Part shown: piece by piece, positions 1 through 5,589 of the stretch | Layout of the letters: each line of letters starts with the position of its first letter | Position numbering within the stretch: position 1 is the stretch's first letter | DNA from: Robiginitomaculum sp. | Lineage (GTDB): Bacteria > Pseudomonadota > Alphaproteobacteria > Caulobacterales > Maricaulaceae | Direction: 5' to 3' | NCBI GenBank assembly: GCA_026982235.1 | Contig: JALSHM010000472.1 | Span: 1-7,484 of the forward strand | Length of the DNA stretch: 7,484 bases | Notes under the pieces: model-generated | Databases searched by the model: none | Seen by the model: the letters and a program-made list of their open reading frames with translations, nothing else | What the model was told of the DNA's origin: nothing | Program-made: the position numbers and the translations under genes

Positions 1-411
1 TACGCGCGGGCGCATCATTGGCCGCATGGCGTTGGTGAGAACCAGCAAAGAATGCTCACGTTCGAGGGCCATTTCCGACAGGCGGATAATATGCGGGTTC
101 ATATAGGGTTCGCCGCCTGTAAAGGCTATTTCAATATTGCCATAGCCCAGTGCTTCCACCTCGTCCAAATAGGGAGCCATATCATCGGGTGTTAAATAGA
201 CAAAATGATCCGCCGTGGGCGAGCTATCAATATAACAATTTATACATTCGATATTGCACAAAGAGCCGGTGAAAAACCACAGTGTTTTAAGGTCTTTGAA
301 ATACACCCGTGCGCGTTTTTCCCCCTTGGCCGTCACGTCCGGGTCTTGGAATTTTTTGGGGTCAAGCGCAGGTTGGTTGGCTTGCTTATTCGGGTTGGTG
401 ATAATATTCAT
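1..411 (-). CDS. Radical SAM protein, N-terminal part (truncated by window edge)
   Basis: The 137 visible residues are the N-terminal part of a radical SAM enzyme. Such enzymes use a [4Fe-4S] cluster and S-adenosylmethionine to make a 5'-deoxyadenosyl radical. The cluster motif CxxxCxxC is seen at Cys52, Cys56 and Cys59 (CNIECINCY), preceded by a beta-strand-like segment LWFFTGSL. A GGEP motif follows at residues 99-102 (FTGGEPYMNP), the usual SAM-binding second motif. The start is the ATG complementary to 409-411, with an AGAGAG ribosome-binding sequence at 417-422, five bases away. The first 40 residues are polar and rich in Asn, Lys and Pro, without a signal peptide. The C-terminal part, which would define the substrate, lies outside the window, so no reaction can be assigned. 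It is divergent from the membrane-protein gene at 560. The superfamily is clear; the specific function is unknown. Confidence 0.9.
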   Translation of the reverse strand, partial: MNIITNPNKQANQPALDPKKFQDPDVTAKGEKRARVYFKDLKTLWFFTGSLCNIECINCYIDSSPTADHFVYLTPDDMAPYLDEVEALGYGNIEIAFTGGEPYMNPHIIRLSEMALEREHSLLVLTNAMRPMMRPRV

Positions 412-433
412 GCAATCTCTCTAACGAATTTCC

Positions 434-462
434 GTTCACATGTCACACAATTTTCCGTGAAC
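434..462. promoter_or_regulatory. Inverted repeat GTTCAC-17-GTGAAC, possible operator for the radical SAM gene
   Basis: GTTCAC at 434-439 and GTGAAC at 457-462 are perfect six-base inverted arms. Each lies inside or beside a copy of the direct repeat TTTCCGT (429-435 and 452-458). The element sits 23-51 bases upstream of the radical SAM start, where a regulator of that gene could bind. The arms are short and could be chance. I could not find a convincing -35/-10 pair on the minus strand to anchor it. Confidence 0.22.
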
Positions 463-492
463 ATATATGACAAATAAAGTTGATAAAAAGGA

Positions 493-541
493 AAGTATAC
501 TTGACATTGCTATTTTTGTTGTTATGTAAAACGTACTTGAC
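493..541. promoter_or_regulatory. Candidate XRE repressor operators: two TACTTGAC boxes
   Basis: The octamer TACTTGAC occurs exactly at 498-505 and 534-541, 36 bases apart. The first copy is part of a perfect palindrome AAGTATACTT (493-502) that runs into the -35 hexamer. The second has the shorter symmetric core GTAC (533-536) and sits over the predicted transcription start. Boxes over the -35 and the start site are what an autorepressing Cro/CI-type regulator would use, and such a regulator is the second gene of this operon. The repeats are seen; their use by this regulator is inferred. Confidence 0.4.
501..528 (+). promoter_or_regulatory. Sigma70-like promoter for the membrane protein / XRE operon
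   Basis: A perfect -35 hexamer TTGACA lies at 501-506. Sixteen bases later there is a -10-like TATGTA at 523-528, within an AT-rich stretch. The predicted transcription start is near 535, leaving about 25 bases of leader before the ATG at 560. The -35 is strong and the -10 is imperfect. The position directly upstream of the operon and the overlap with a palindromic candidate operator support the call. Confidence 0.5.
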
Positions 542-559
542 TATTTGCGGAGATGAAAA

Positions 560-988
560 ATGAAGACACCCTTTTACATAAACCCTGATGTATTGGAAAA
601 GCCTTGGGGTTCGAAATACGATATACGCATCATGGCGCTTTTTGTGGTTGCACTGGTGGGGGCTAATTTGACCTATATAGCAATCACAAAGGATGGTTTT
701 TCACCGTTTTTGCAATTCGGAATAGGCGGTGCATATGTTGGAATTTTGTTTGGCGTCATTCTACATTTGGGGAAACAAATCAAAAGGGGTGATGAATTTG
801 CCAGTAGAATTATTGCAGCGTCGACGGCGCAGGCTGGTCTTTTTACAATCCTGTTTGTCGCAATCATTACCGTCATCCATGCCGTTCGCGACATAGGCGG
901 CCTAGGGTCATGGAACCTTGTCGCACCCGTGCTTTTCATGTTTATGAGCTATCTAAACGCCCGCATTCTCGTGCGGAGTTATCTATGA
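560..988 (+). CDS. Four-helix integral membrane protein, function unknown, paired with an XRE regulator
   Basis: This 142-residue protein is not one I recognise. It has a short polar N-terminus (about residues 1-22, with KPWGSKYD) and then four likely transmembrane helices at about 24-42, 51-70, 84-106 and 117-135. A charged cytoplasmic-type loop (KQIKRGDEF, about 72-80) separates helices 2 and 3. The tail is short and basic (NARILVRSYL). No catalytic motif is visible. The ATG at 560 is chosen because GGAG at 549-552 lies seven bases upstream. The stop codon overlaps the start of the XRE gene (ATGA), so the two are translationally coupled. Small inner-membrane proteins next to short XRE regulators are a recurrent arrangement in bacteria. 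The regulator probably represses its own operon, but the membrane protein's role is open (inference). Confidence 0.85.
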   Translation: MKTPFYINPDVLEKPWGSKYDIRIMALFVVALVGANLTYIAITKDGFSPFLQFGIGGAYVGILFGVILHLGKQIKRGDEFASRIIAASTAQAGLFTILFVAIITVIHAVRDIGGLGSWNLVAPVLFMFMSYLNARILVRSYL

Positions 989-1185
989 AAAACCGCTTAA
1001 AAGTCTTGCGGGCAGAGCGGGATTGGAGCCAAGCCGTGCTGGGCGAGAAACTTGACGTGTCGCGCCAAACCGTGAATGCCATAGAGACAGGCAGATATGA
1101 TCCATCCCTACCGCTTGCATTCAAAATAGCCCGGTTGTTTGACCGTGCTATCGAGGACATTTTTCACGATAATGATAAAGCGTGA
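985..1185 (+). CDS. Small XRE/Cro-CI family helix-turn-helix transcriptional regulator
   Basis: This 66-residue protein is a single HTH_3 domain and almost nothing else. The pattern WSQAVLGEKLDVSRQTVNAIE (about residues 14-34), split here as helix 2 WSQAVLGEKL and recognition helix VSRQTVNAIE, followed by GRYDPSLPLAFKIARLF, is the classic Cro/CI layout. IEDIF near residues 56-60 is the usual C-terminal helix of these minimal regulators. I place the start at the ATG at 985 rather than further upstream because the conserved domain begins at once (MKNRLKVLRAERDWSQ). The purine-rich GCGGAG at 972-977 gives a seven-base spacing, and the ATG overlaps the TGA of the membrane protein gene. There is no ligand or dimerisation domain beyond the HTH. 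It is likely an autorepressor acting at the TACTTGAC boxes upstream of 560 (inference). Confidence 0.93.
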   Translation: MKNRLKVLRAERDWSQAVLGEKLDVSRQTVNAIETGRYDPSLPLAFKIARLFDRAIEDIFHDNDKA

Positions 1186-1210
1186 AATCTTCGCAAATAC
1201 TCAAACTGTT

Positions 1211-1239
1211 TTATCATTGATTTAACATGCGTGTATACG
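1211..1239 (+). promoter_or_regulatory. Possible promoter of the DUF1902/HicA module
   Basis: TTATCA at 1211-1216 matches four of six bases of the -35 consensus. TATACG at 1234-1239 matches the first four bases of the -10, with a 17-base spacer. It lies in the 92-base gap between the XRE gene and the antitoxin start and would leave a leader of about 30 bases. The match is moderate, and read-through from the upstream operon is an alternative because no clear terminator separates the two. Confidence 0.3.
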
Positions 1240-1277
1240 TTAAGGTTCTTTGGCTCAAACCCTTATATGAGGAAATG

Positions 1278-1529
1278 ATGAAACGTAGTTATGAAATTAA
1301 AGCCTGTTGGGATAGAGACGCACAGGTCTGGTATTCCAAGAGTGATATCATCGGGTTGCATATTGAAGCGCCCAATTTGGAAGCGTTTGAAGAAGCCATG
1401 TTTGATATTGCGCCAGAACTTATTTTATCTAATCACTTGTCTAGTCCTGATATAATCAATCGCCCCTTGAGCGAGATTGTTCCGGCCATTGTCTGGAACC
1501 GTCCAAAAGAACAGATGATTTGTGGTTAA
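1278..1529 (+). CDS. DUF1902 family antitoxin (HicB-like), partner of the downstream HicA toxin
   Basis: This 83-residue protein matches the DUF1902 pattern of a strand, then WD..A.VWYS.SDI.GL..EA..LE.F...... .APELI, seen here as WDRDAQVWYSKSDIIGL (11-27), IEAPNLEAFEEA (29-40) and APELILSN (45-52). The family has the small partial RNase-H-like fold of HicB antitoxins. Its role is to bind and silence the HicA RNase encoded immediately downstream. The reading frame is open from an ATG at 1227, but that start lacks a ribosome-binding site. GAGGA at 1269-1273 precedes the ATG pair at 1275/1278, and a start at 1278 puts the conserved strand MKRSYEIKACWD right at the N-terminus, as in the family. 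There is no obvious C-terminal DNA-binding domain (the tail is NRPLSEIVPAIVWNRP...), so autoregulation would need another mechanism. The gene end overlaps the toxin start by eight bases. Confidence 0.82.
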   Translation: MKRSYEIKACWDRDAQVWYSKSDIIGLHIEAPNLEAFEEAMFDIAPELILSNHLSSPDIINRPLSEIVPAIVWNRPKEQMICG

Positions 1530-1713
1530 AGGGTTTTATAGGCAAGTTGTCAAGGAACTGAAGAAACAGGGTTTCAAACTGTCTCGACAAGGAAAGGGTT
1601 CACACGAGATTTGGTCAAATGATGAAATAAAACTGACAGTGCCTCGGCATTTGTATAGCAGGCATACGGCTAATGCTATCTTACAAGATGCAGGGTCAAA
1701 ATTGCGTGTATAA
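1522..1713 (+). CDS. hicA: HicA-like toxin (YcfA family mRNA interferase)
   Basis: This 63-residue protein has the HicA/YcfA layout: an N-terminal helix (FYRQVVKELKKQGF), then LSRQGKGSHEIW, a strand LTVPRH, and a C-terminal helix TANAILQDAG. His28 in GSHEIW is in the position of the catalytic histidine of HicA, a double-stranded-RNA-binding-fold RNase that cleaves mRNA independently of the ribosome in characterised members. The length is typical, and no key residue appears lost, so the toxin may be active. The only workable start is GTG at 1522, inside the last codons of the antitoxin and without a strong ribosome-binding site. This suggests coupled translation that keeps toxin below antitoxin. 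The order is antitoxin first, opposite to classical hicAB. The stop lies 15 bases before the folate cyclo-ligase start. Confidence 0.87.
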   Translation: MVKGFYRQVVKELKKQGFKLSRQGKGSHEIWSNDEIKLTVPRHLYSRHTANAILQDAGSKLRV

Positions 1714-1728
1714 CAGAACCAACAAGAG

Positions 1729-2298
1729 ATGATCTTTCCCGCTCTCAATAAGACCAAAGCCCGGAGTGCCGCCAAGATGATACGGGCGGGCTTGGCGGTT
1801 GAGAGGCCTGATGCTGGTATTGAGTTGATAAAACACTGGCCTGAATTGGGCATAAGAGCAGGGCGGGTTGCCGCCTATATCCCCATGCATTCGGAAATTG
1901 ATGTTTGGCCTTTGATGCATGCGATTGCGAACGCGGGGCATTCGCTGGCTTTGCCCTGTATTAAGCGCCAAGCTCATCCCCTTGAATTTCGCGCATATGA
2001 TATTGGTGATACATTAAGGCGCGGGGCATTTGGTACGCGCGAACCGTTGCGAACGGCGGCGCTCGTCACCCCGGATATAGTGCTTCTGCCATTGCTGGCC
2101 TATGGGCGGGACGGGCACAGGCTTGGCTATGGCGGCGGGTTTTATGACCGGACTTTGGCAAGCCTGCGTAAGCAAGGTGAAATCTTTGCTTGCGGTGTGG
2201 CTTACTCTGGGCAAGAAGTGCCGACACTGCCCACCGACAGGTTTGATGAAAAACTGGATGGTGTGCTTACGGAAACAGGGTTTAAGGGTTTTTCATGA
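1729..2298 (+). CDS. ygfA: 5-formyltetrahydrofolate cyclo-ligase (MTHFS)
   Basis: This cytoplasmic enzyme converts 5-formyltetrahydrofolate to 5,10-methenyltetrahydrofolate with ATP and returns stored folate to one-carbon metabolism. The 189-residue length is normal. Visible family motifs are the N-terminal basic helix (KTKARSAAKMIRAG), VAAYIPMHSEID (47-58, with Glu56 in the substrate-contact position), FGTREP (101-106) and the signature GRDGHRLGYGGGFYDR (126-141), which forms the phosphate/ATP site. A C-terminal PTDRFDEKLDGVLTE (168-182) follows. The start at 1729 is chosen because the conserved helix begins about ten residues in. It has only AAGAG directly next to the ATG, a poor ribosome-binding spacing. 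The TGA overlaps the next ATG by four bases. In many Alphaproteobacteria the gene upstream is zapA, with 6S RNA between; here a toxin gene sits 15 bases upstream instead. Confidence 0.94.
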   Translation: MIFPALNKTKARSAAKMIRAGLAVERPDAGIELIKHWPELGIRAGRVAAYIPMHSEIDVWPLMHAIANAGHSLALPCIKRQAHPLEFRAYDIGDTLRRGAFGTREPLRTAALVTPDIVLLPLLAYGRDGHRLGYGGGFYDRTLASLRKQGEIFACGVAYSGQEVPTLPTDRFDEKLDGVLTETGFKGFS

Positions 2299-3110
2299 GA
2301 ATAGCGTTTTTCGGAGATGTGGTGGGGCGTTCGGGACGCCGCGCCATCAGCAAATATCTACCGCGCTTGCGCGAAGATTTAAGCTTGGACGCGGTGGTGA
2401 TTAACGGCGAAAACGCGGCGGGTGGTTTTGGCATTACCGAAGCCACGGCGGGCGAATTATATGATGCTGGTGCTGATGTTATCACTCTGGGCAATCACAG
2501 TTTCGATAATGCCGGGGCGCTGAGTTATATCGAGCGCGAGCCGCGCCTATTGCGCCCGGTCAATTATCCCAAAGGCACAGCGCCCGGCAAAGGCGCGGGG
2601 CTTTATGATATTGGTGGCTACCGCCTGTTGGTGGTGAATGTGCTGGGGCGGGTATTTATGGATGCGCTAGACGATCCATTCGTTGCGGTCGAGCAAGAAT
2701 TAGCCGCATGTCCTTTAGGCGAAATAGCCGATGCTATCCTTATAGATATGCACGCCGAAGCCACGTCCGAAAAAAATGCTATGGGCCATGTGTGCGATGG
2801 CAGGGCGAGCCTCGTCGTCGGCACCCACCAACATGTGCCAACTGCGGACACGCGAATTTTAGAGAACGGCACGGCCTATCAGACGGACGCAGGTATGTGC
2901 GGCGATTATGGAGGGGTTATCGGCATGGACAAGCATGAACCCGTCTACCGCTTCACCACCAGAATGCGCGGTGGCAGATTTGAGGCCGCCAGCGGCGCTG
3001 GCACAATTTGCGGCGTTTTTGTGGAAACGGATAATAAGACCGGTCTAGCACTACGCGCCGAGCCAATCCGCATGGGGCCAGGATTGATGGAACATATCCC
3101 TTCATTTTGA
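2295..3110 (+). CDS. ymdB: YmdB-type metallophosphoesterase (TIGR00282 family)
   Basis: The 271-residue protein belongs to the dimetal phosphodiesterase family of Bacillus YmdB, which hydrolyses 2',3'-cyclic AMP and is linked in Bacillus to biofilm and motility decisions. Every expected metal or catalytic residue is visible: Asp8 (FFGDVVG), Glu39-Asn40 (NGENAAGG), Asn67-His68 (LGNHSFDN), His153 (DMHAEATSEK), and His178 and His180 (GTHQHVPTAD). Downstream blocks GTAYQTDAGMCGDY and GVIGMDKHEPVYRF are also typical. The start ATG overlaps the stop of the folate gene (ATGA), with AAGG about eight bases upstream, so the two are co-transcribed and coupled. Pairing with the cyclo-ligase is common in Alphaproteobacteria, though the functional reason is not known. 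The gene end overlaps the convergent cca gene by nine bases. The family call is firm; the cyclic-nucleotide substrate is by analogy. Confidence 0.94.
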   Translation: MRIAFFGDVVGRSGRRAISKYLPRLREDLSLDAVVINGENAAGGFGITEATAGELYDAGADVITLGNHSFDNAGALSYIEREPRLLRPVNYPKGTAPGKGAGLYDIGGYRLLVVNVLGRVFMDALDDPFVAVEQELAACPLGEIADAILIDMHAEATSEKNAMGHVCDGRASLVVGTHQHVPTADTRILENGTAYQTDAGMCGDYGGVIGMDKHEPVYRFTTRMRGGRFEAASGAGTICGVFVETDNKTGLALRAEPIRMGPGLMEHIPSF

Positions 3111-4331
3111 AGATAAGAACAGCATTTTGGCGGCATTTAAAAGCTGCGGTTTTTCTACGGTAAAACCGGAGCGAATCCACAGGGCTTTGAGAGCGCTAAG
3201 AGCTTTGCCCAATTTTTCGCCGTGCGGGATACCCAGCGCCATAAGGTCTTTACCCACTACGGGAAATTCAGGCCATTGCCAATCGCGTGCGGTCTCATAT
3301 AGCGCCCACCATGCGGCGCTTTGTACAGGGTCGCTTGCACCAGCCGCCCGTATGACGGCCCTGTCCATAGCCACGTATTGGCCGGATGTGTAAATGGCGA
3401 TTTTGGTGTCCTTTTCGGGCAGGCCGGGGCGCAAATCTGTTTGATCGCTCGCCCAATTCATCAGCCTGGCTTTTTCTTTATTAGACATTTTCAAACGTTT
3501 ACACAGTCGCGCCATAGCCAACTCGTCCCGTGCCGACATGGCCATTAAGCGCAAATATGGATCGGCGGCGAGGTGGCGCTGTTGTTCGAGTGCGCACATG
3601 AGCTGTAGCCCTTGTGCATTGCTGGCTTCAGGCAAAAGTGTTTCCAAAATTCCGTTCACCGACATGACATTCACTGTGCGAAACGGAGCGGGGGCGGATA
3701 GAAGCTTCTTAAGCTCCGACCAAATGCGTTCGCTCGATAAAGTTTTAAGCCCGGCTTTAAGCTCCCGGCACGCCGTCAATCCGTCCGCGTCCATGGCCTT
3801 GTCTTGCCCGTACCAAGCATTAAAACGAAAGAAACGCAAAATGCGTAAATAGTCTTCTTCGATACGGCCACGGGCATTGCCGACAAAGCGGATTTTGGGC
3901 ACTTTAATATCGTCCAGTCCTTGCCCGGTCGGGTCGTAAACTTTACCGTCTAAATCTGCATAAAGCGCGTTGATGGTAAAATCACGGCGCTTGGCATCTT
4001 CCGTCCAATCATCTGTAAAGGCTATTGTAGCGCGGCGTCCATCCGTGCTGACATCCCGGCGCAATGTGGTGATTTCATAGACCGTGCCGTCTACCACTGC
4101 CGTTAAAGTGCCGTGGGCCAAGCCGGTTTCGTGAACGGATATTTTTGCAGATTTCAACAAGGCGGCGACATCGTGCGGTGCTATTGTCGTGGCAATATCA
4201 TAATCCGCCACAGCTTCGCCCAACAAAGCATTGCGTACACAGCCGCCGACAAATCTGGCGCTTCCCTCTGGCAGGACGGCGAACAGTTTTTTGGTTTCTT
4301 TTGTCTTGAGCCAATCGCTATCAAGTTTCAT
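3102..4331 (-). CDS. cca: CCA tRNA nucleotidyltransferase (class II)
   Basis: This enzyme adds or repairs the 3'-terminal CCA of tRNA using CTP and ATP without a nucleic acid template. Motifs are numbered from the first of two adjacent Met codons. The nucleotidyltransferase head has FVGGCVRNALLG (28-39) and DYDIAT (44-49), where the two Asp residues bind catalytic magnesium. EITTLRRD (87-94) and RRDFTINALYAD (116-127) follow. Then come DPTGQGLDDI (134-143) and RILRFFRF (164-171), the neck segment. The C-terminal half is helical, and there is no HD domain signature. At about 409 residues the length is normal for the class. The start is one of two adjacent ATG codons (4334 or 4331); AAGGGA upstream spaces better to 4331. 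The start overlaps the end of the Nudix gene. A poly(A) polymerase is a less likely alternative. Confidence 0.95.
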   Translation of the reverse strand: MKLDSDWLKTKETKKLFAVLPEGSARFVGGCVRNALLGEAVADYDIATTIAPHDVAALLKSAKISVHETGLAHGTLTAVVDGTVYEITTLRRDVSTDGRRATIAFTDDWTEDAKRRDFTINALYADLDGKVYDPTGQGLDDIKVPKIRFVGNARGRIEEDYLRILRFFRFNAWYGQDKAMDADGLTACRELKAGLKTLSSERIWSELKKLLSAPAPFRTVNVMSVNGILETLLPEASNAQGLQLMCALEQQRHLAADPYLRLMAMSARDELAMARLCKRLKMSNKEKARLMNWASDQTDLRPGLPEKDTKIAIYTSGQYVAMDRAVIRAAGASDPVQSAAWWALYETARDWQWPEFPVVGKDLMALGIPHGEKLGKALSALKALWIRSGFTVEKPQLLNAAKMLFLSSK

Positions 4332-4926
4332 CATATATCCCTTGGTAAATCCGATATAACATCATTGCCGTCATCCCCCAGACATGCCATTTCGGCTCCC
4401 CAGCATTTGGCCACGGCATATCATATAATTGATGGGTCTTGCCATCAAATTCCGCCAAGCGCGGCTTGTGGTTTTCAGGGTTCATAAAAAACGAGAACGG
4501 AATTTCTATAGTGTCTTCCACTTCGCTAGGGCACGGAATGATTTTTGCTGCCGGGTTGAGAATGCCAACAAAGGGTGTGACCCGGTATTCCGATACAGCG
4601 TTAAAAGACGGCAAGCTACCCAGTAAATGAATATCCTTTGCGGCAATGCCGACCTCTTCATGGGTCTCGCGCAGCGCCCCTTGACACGGGGTTTCGCCCG
4701 CCTCGGTACGTCCCCCCGGAAAGCTGATTTGCCCGGGATGTGTGGGCATGTGCATAGGGCGTCTGGTCAATAAAACTTGCCATTCACCGCGCTTGACCAA
4801 AGGTATGAGAACACTTGCAGGGCGTTGGCCATTGCGCTTGGGGATATGGCTATCGTCACACATATTTACCGATTTGAGGATAGGGGCGAGGCGCTTTATC
4901 AAAGGGTCGTCCAGATTAAACATCAT
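4321..4926 (-). CDS. nudL: Nudix hydrolase, CoA pyrophosphatase type (NudL/YeaB-like)
   Basis: The 201-residue protein carries a complete Nudix box Gx5Ex7REx2EExGI at residues 72-94 (Gly72, Glu78, Arg86-Glu87, Glu90-Glu91, Gly93), whose glutamates bind divalent metal. Directly before it, LLTRRPMHMPTHPGQISFPGG (52-72; overall LLT.R....H.GQISFPGG) is the signature of the UPF0035 subgroup. Members of that subgroup split coenzyme A or acyl-CoA into 3',5'-ADP and phosphopantetheine. C-terminal FNAVSEYRVTPFVG and WGMTAMML are also typical. The start is at 4926, with AAAGG five bases upstream, inside the end of the DUF1285 gene. The end overlaps the cca start, so all three minus-strand genes are translated as a coupled operon. 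The Nudix assignment is certain; the CoA substrate rests on the family motif. Confidence 0.93.
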   Translation of the reverse strand: MMFNLDDPLIKRLAPILKSVNMCDDSHIPKRNGQRPASVLIPLVKRGEWQVLLTRRPMHMPTHPGQISFPGGRTEAGETPCQGALRETHEEVGIAAKDIHLLGSLPSFNAVSEYRVTPFVGILNPAAKIIPCPSEVEDTIEIPFSFFMNPENHKPRLAEFDGKTHQLYDMPWPNAGEPKWHVWGMTAMMLYRIYQGIYDET

Positions 4927-5512
4927 GTATGCCTTTGGGGCCTAAGGGGAAGAAAACACTGCCTGCGTAAATGCCCAGTTGATTATCGACCTCTTGGGCA
5001 TGTTCCACCAATTCATAAAACACGGAGCGCATGATAAGCGCATCCAGCCGCCCGCGTACTCTGAGAAGGGGCGTAGGTTCTAGCGTGATTGCATCTGTTT
5101 GGACCATAATGGGGTGGGTGGGGCTGACTTCCACCACTTCGTCCATATTGGTGGTGAAGAACAGGCGTTGGTTTTTACCGCTCCCCTCAATATCAACCCG
5201 CACGGCCAGAAAATGGGCACATTCTACGCGGATGCGGATTTTCTCAACAGGCGTGACCAAATATGTTTCCCCGTCTGCGTCCTTGCGCAATACCCGTGAA
5301 AACAATTTGACCAATGGGGCACGGGTGATGCGGGTGCCCTCATGCCACCACGAACCGTCTTTGCGAATGACCATGTCCATGTCACCACAATGGTCAGGGT
5401 GCCATTTGTCCACGGGCAAAGCACCATGTCCTTGCGCCCGGGCGGCGTTTATCAGGTTGGACAGACCAGAATTTCCATTATTTCCAGAATTTCCATTATT
5501 TAATGTGGACAC
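4916..5512 (-). CDS. DUF1285 family protein
   Basis: The protein has about 198 residues and belongs to DUF1285, a family of soluble proteins of unknown function common in Alpha- and Gammaproteobacteria. Counting from the GTG start, the conserved blocks run PVDKWHPDHCGDMDMVIRKD, GSWWHEGTRITRAPLVKLFS, VLRKDADGETYLVTPVEKIR, IRVECAHFLAVRVDIEG and, near the C-terminus, LDALIMRSVFYELVEHA. No catalytic residues are established for the family. The frame opens at TTG 5518, but AAGGA at 5522-5526 (minus strand) is nine bases from GTG 5512 and only three from TTG, so GTG is preferred. The first 15 or so residues are a low-complexity (NNGNSG)x2 encoded by an 18-base tandem repeat and are not part of the domain. 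The gene heads the operon with the Nudix and cca genes and is divergent from moxR. Confidence 0.92.
   Translation of the reverse strand: MSTLNNGNSGNNGNSGLSNLINAARAQGHGALPVDKWHPDHCGDMDMVIRKDGSWWHEGTRITRAPLVKLFSRVLRKDADGETYLVTPVEKIRIRVECAHFLAVRVDIEGSGKNQRLFFTTNMDEVVEVSPTHPIMVQTDAITLEPTPLLRVRGRLDALIMRSVFYELVEHAQEVDNQLGIYAGSVFFPLGPKGIHDV
5466..5501. repeat. 18-base perfect tandem duplication within the DUF1285 N-terminus
   Basis: The 18-mer CCAGAATTTCCATTATTT (plus strand) occurs exactly at 5466-5483 and again at 5484-5501. Each unit is itself two diverged nine-base halves built on ATTTCCA. Read on the minus strand it encodes NNGNSG twice, so any change in copy number by 18 bases, or 9 by half units, keeps the frame. 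It lies within about 50 bases of the start codon of the DUF1285 gene. The repeat itself is certain; whether it varies between strains is unknown. Confidence 0.9.
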
Positions 5513-5589
5513 GTGCAAGATTCCTTTTGCGCTTTAGACTTATTGCCTTAAACCTAAGCAATCGAGATAACCTTACAAGAGAAATAAAT

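Noticed and set aside
205..477. Open frame on the plus strand over the start of the radical SAM gene (90 residues)
   Set aside because: It runs antisense through the CxxxCxxC region of a clear radical SAM gene and has no family-like sequence or ribosome-binding site.
910..984. N-terminal extension of the XRE regulator to an upstream ATG
   Set aside because: It would lie wholly inside the membrane protein gene. The extra residues are not domain-like, and the ATG at 985 has a good ribosome-binding site and the expected domain start.
1227..1277. N-terminal extension of the DUF1902 antitoxin from the ATG at 1227
   Set aside because: There is no ribosome-binding site upstream of 1227, while GAGGA precedes 1275/1278 and the conserved fold begins at the later Met.
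1186..1277. 6S RNA or another small RNA upstream of the cyclo-ligase neighbourhood
   Set aside because: The gap is only 92 bases, too short for 6S RNA, and I see no long paired structure in it.
3147..3168. Hairpin CGGTTTT-loop-AAAACCG as an intrinsic terminator for the ymdB-like gene
   Set aside because: It is inside cca coding sequence, has only a seven-base stem and lacks a T-run after the stem on the plus strand.
5503..5589. N-terminal extension of MoxR from the ATG at 5503
   Set aside because: It would overlap the start of the divergent DUF1285 gene, and the residues do not resemble MoxR proteins; the ATG at 5590 has a ribosome-binding site.
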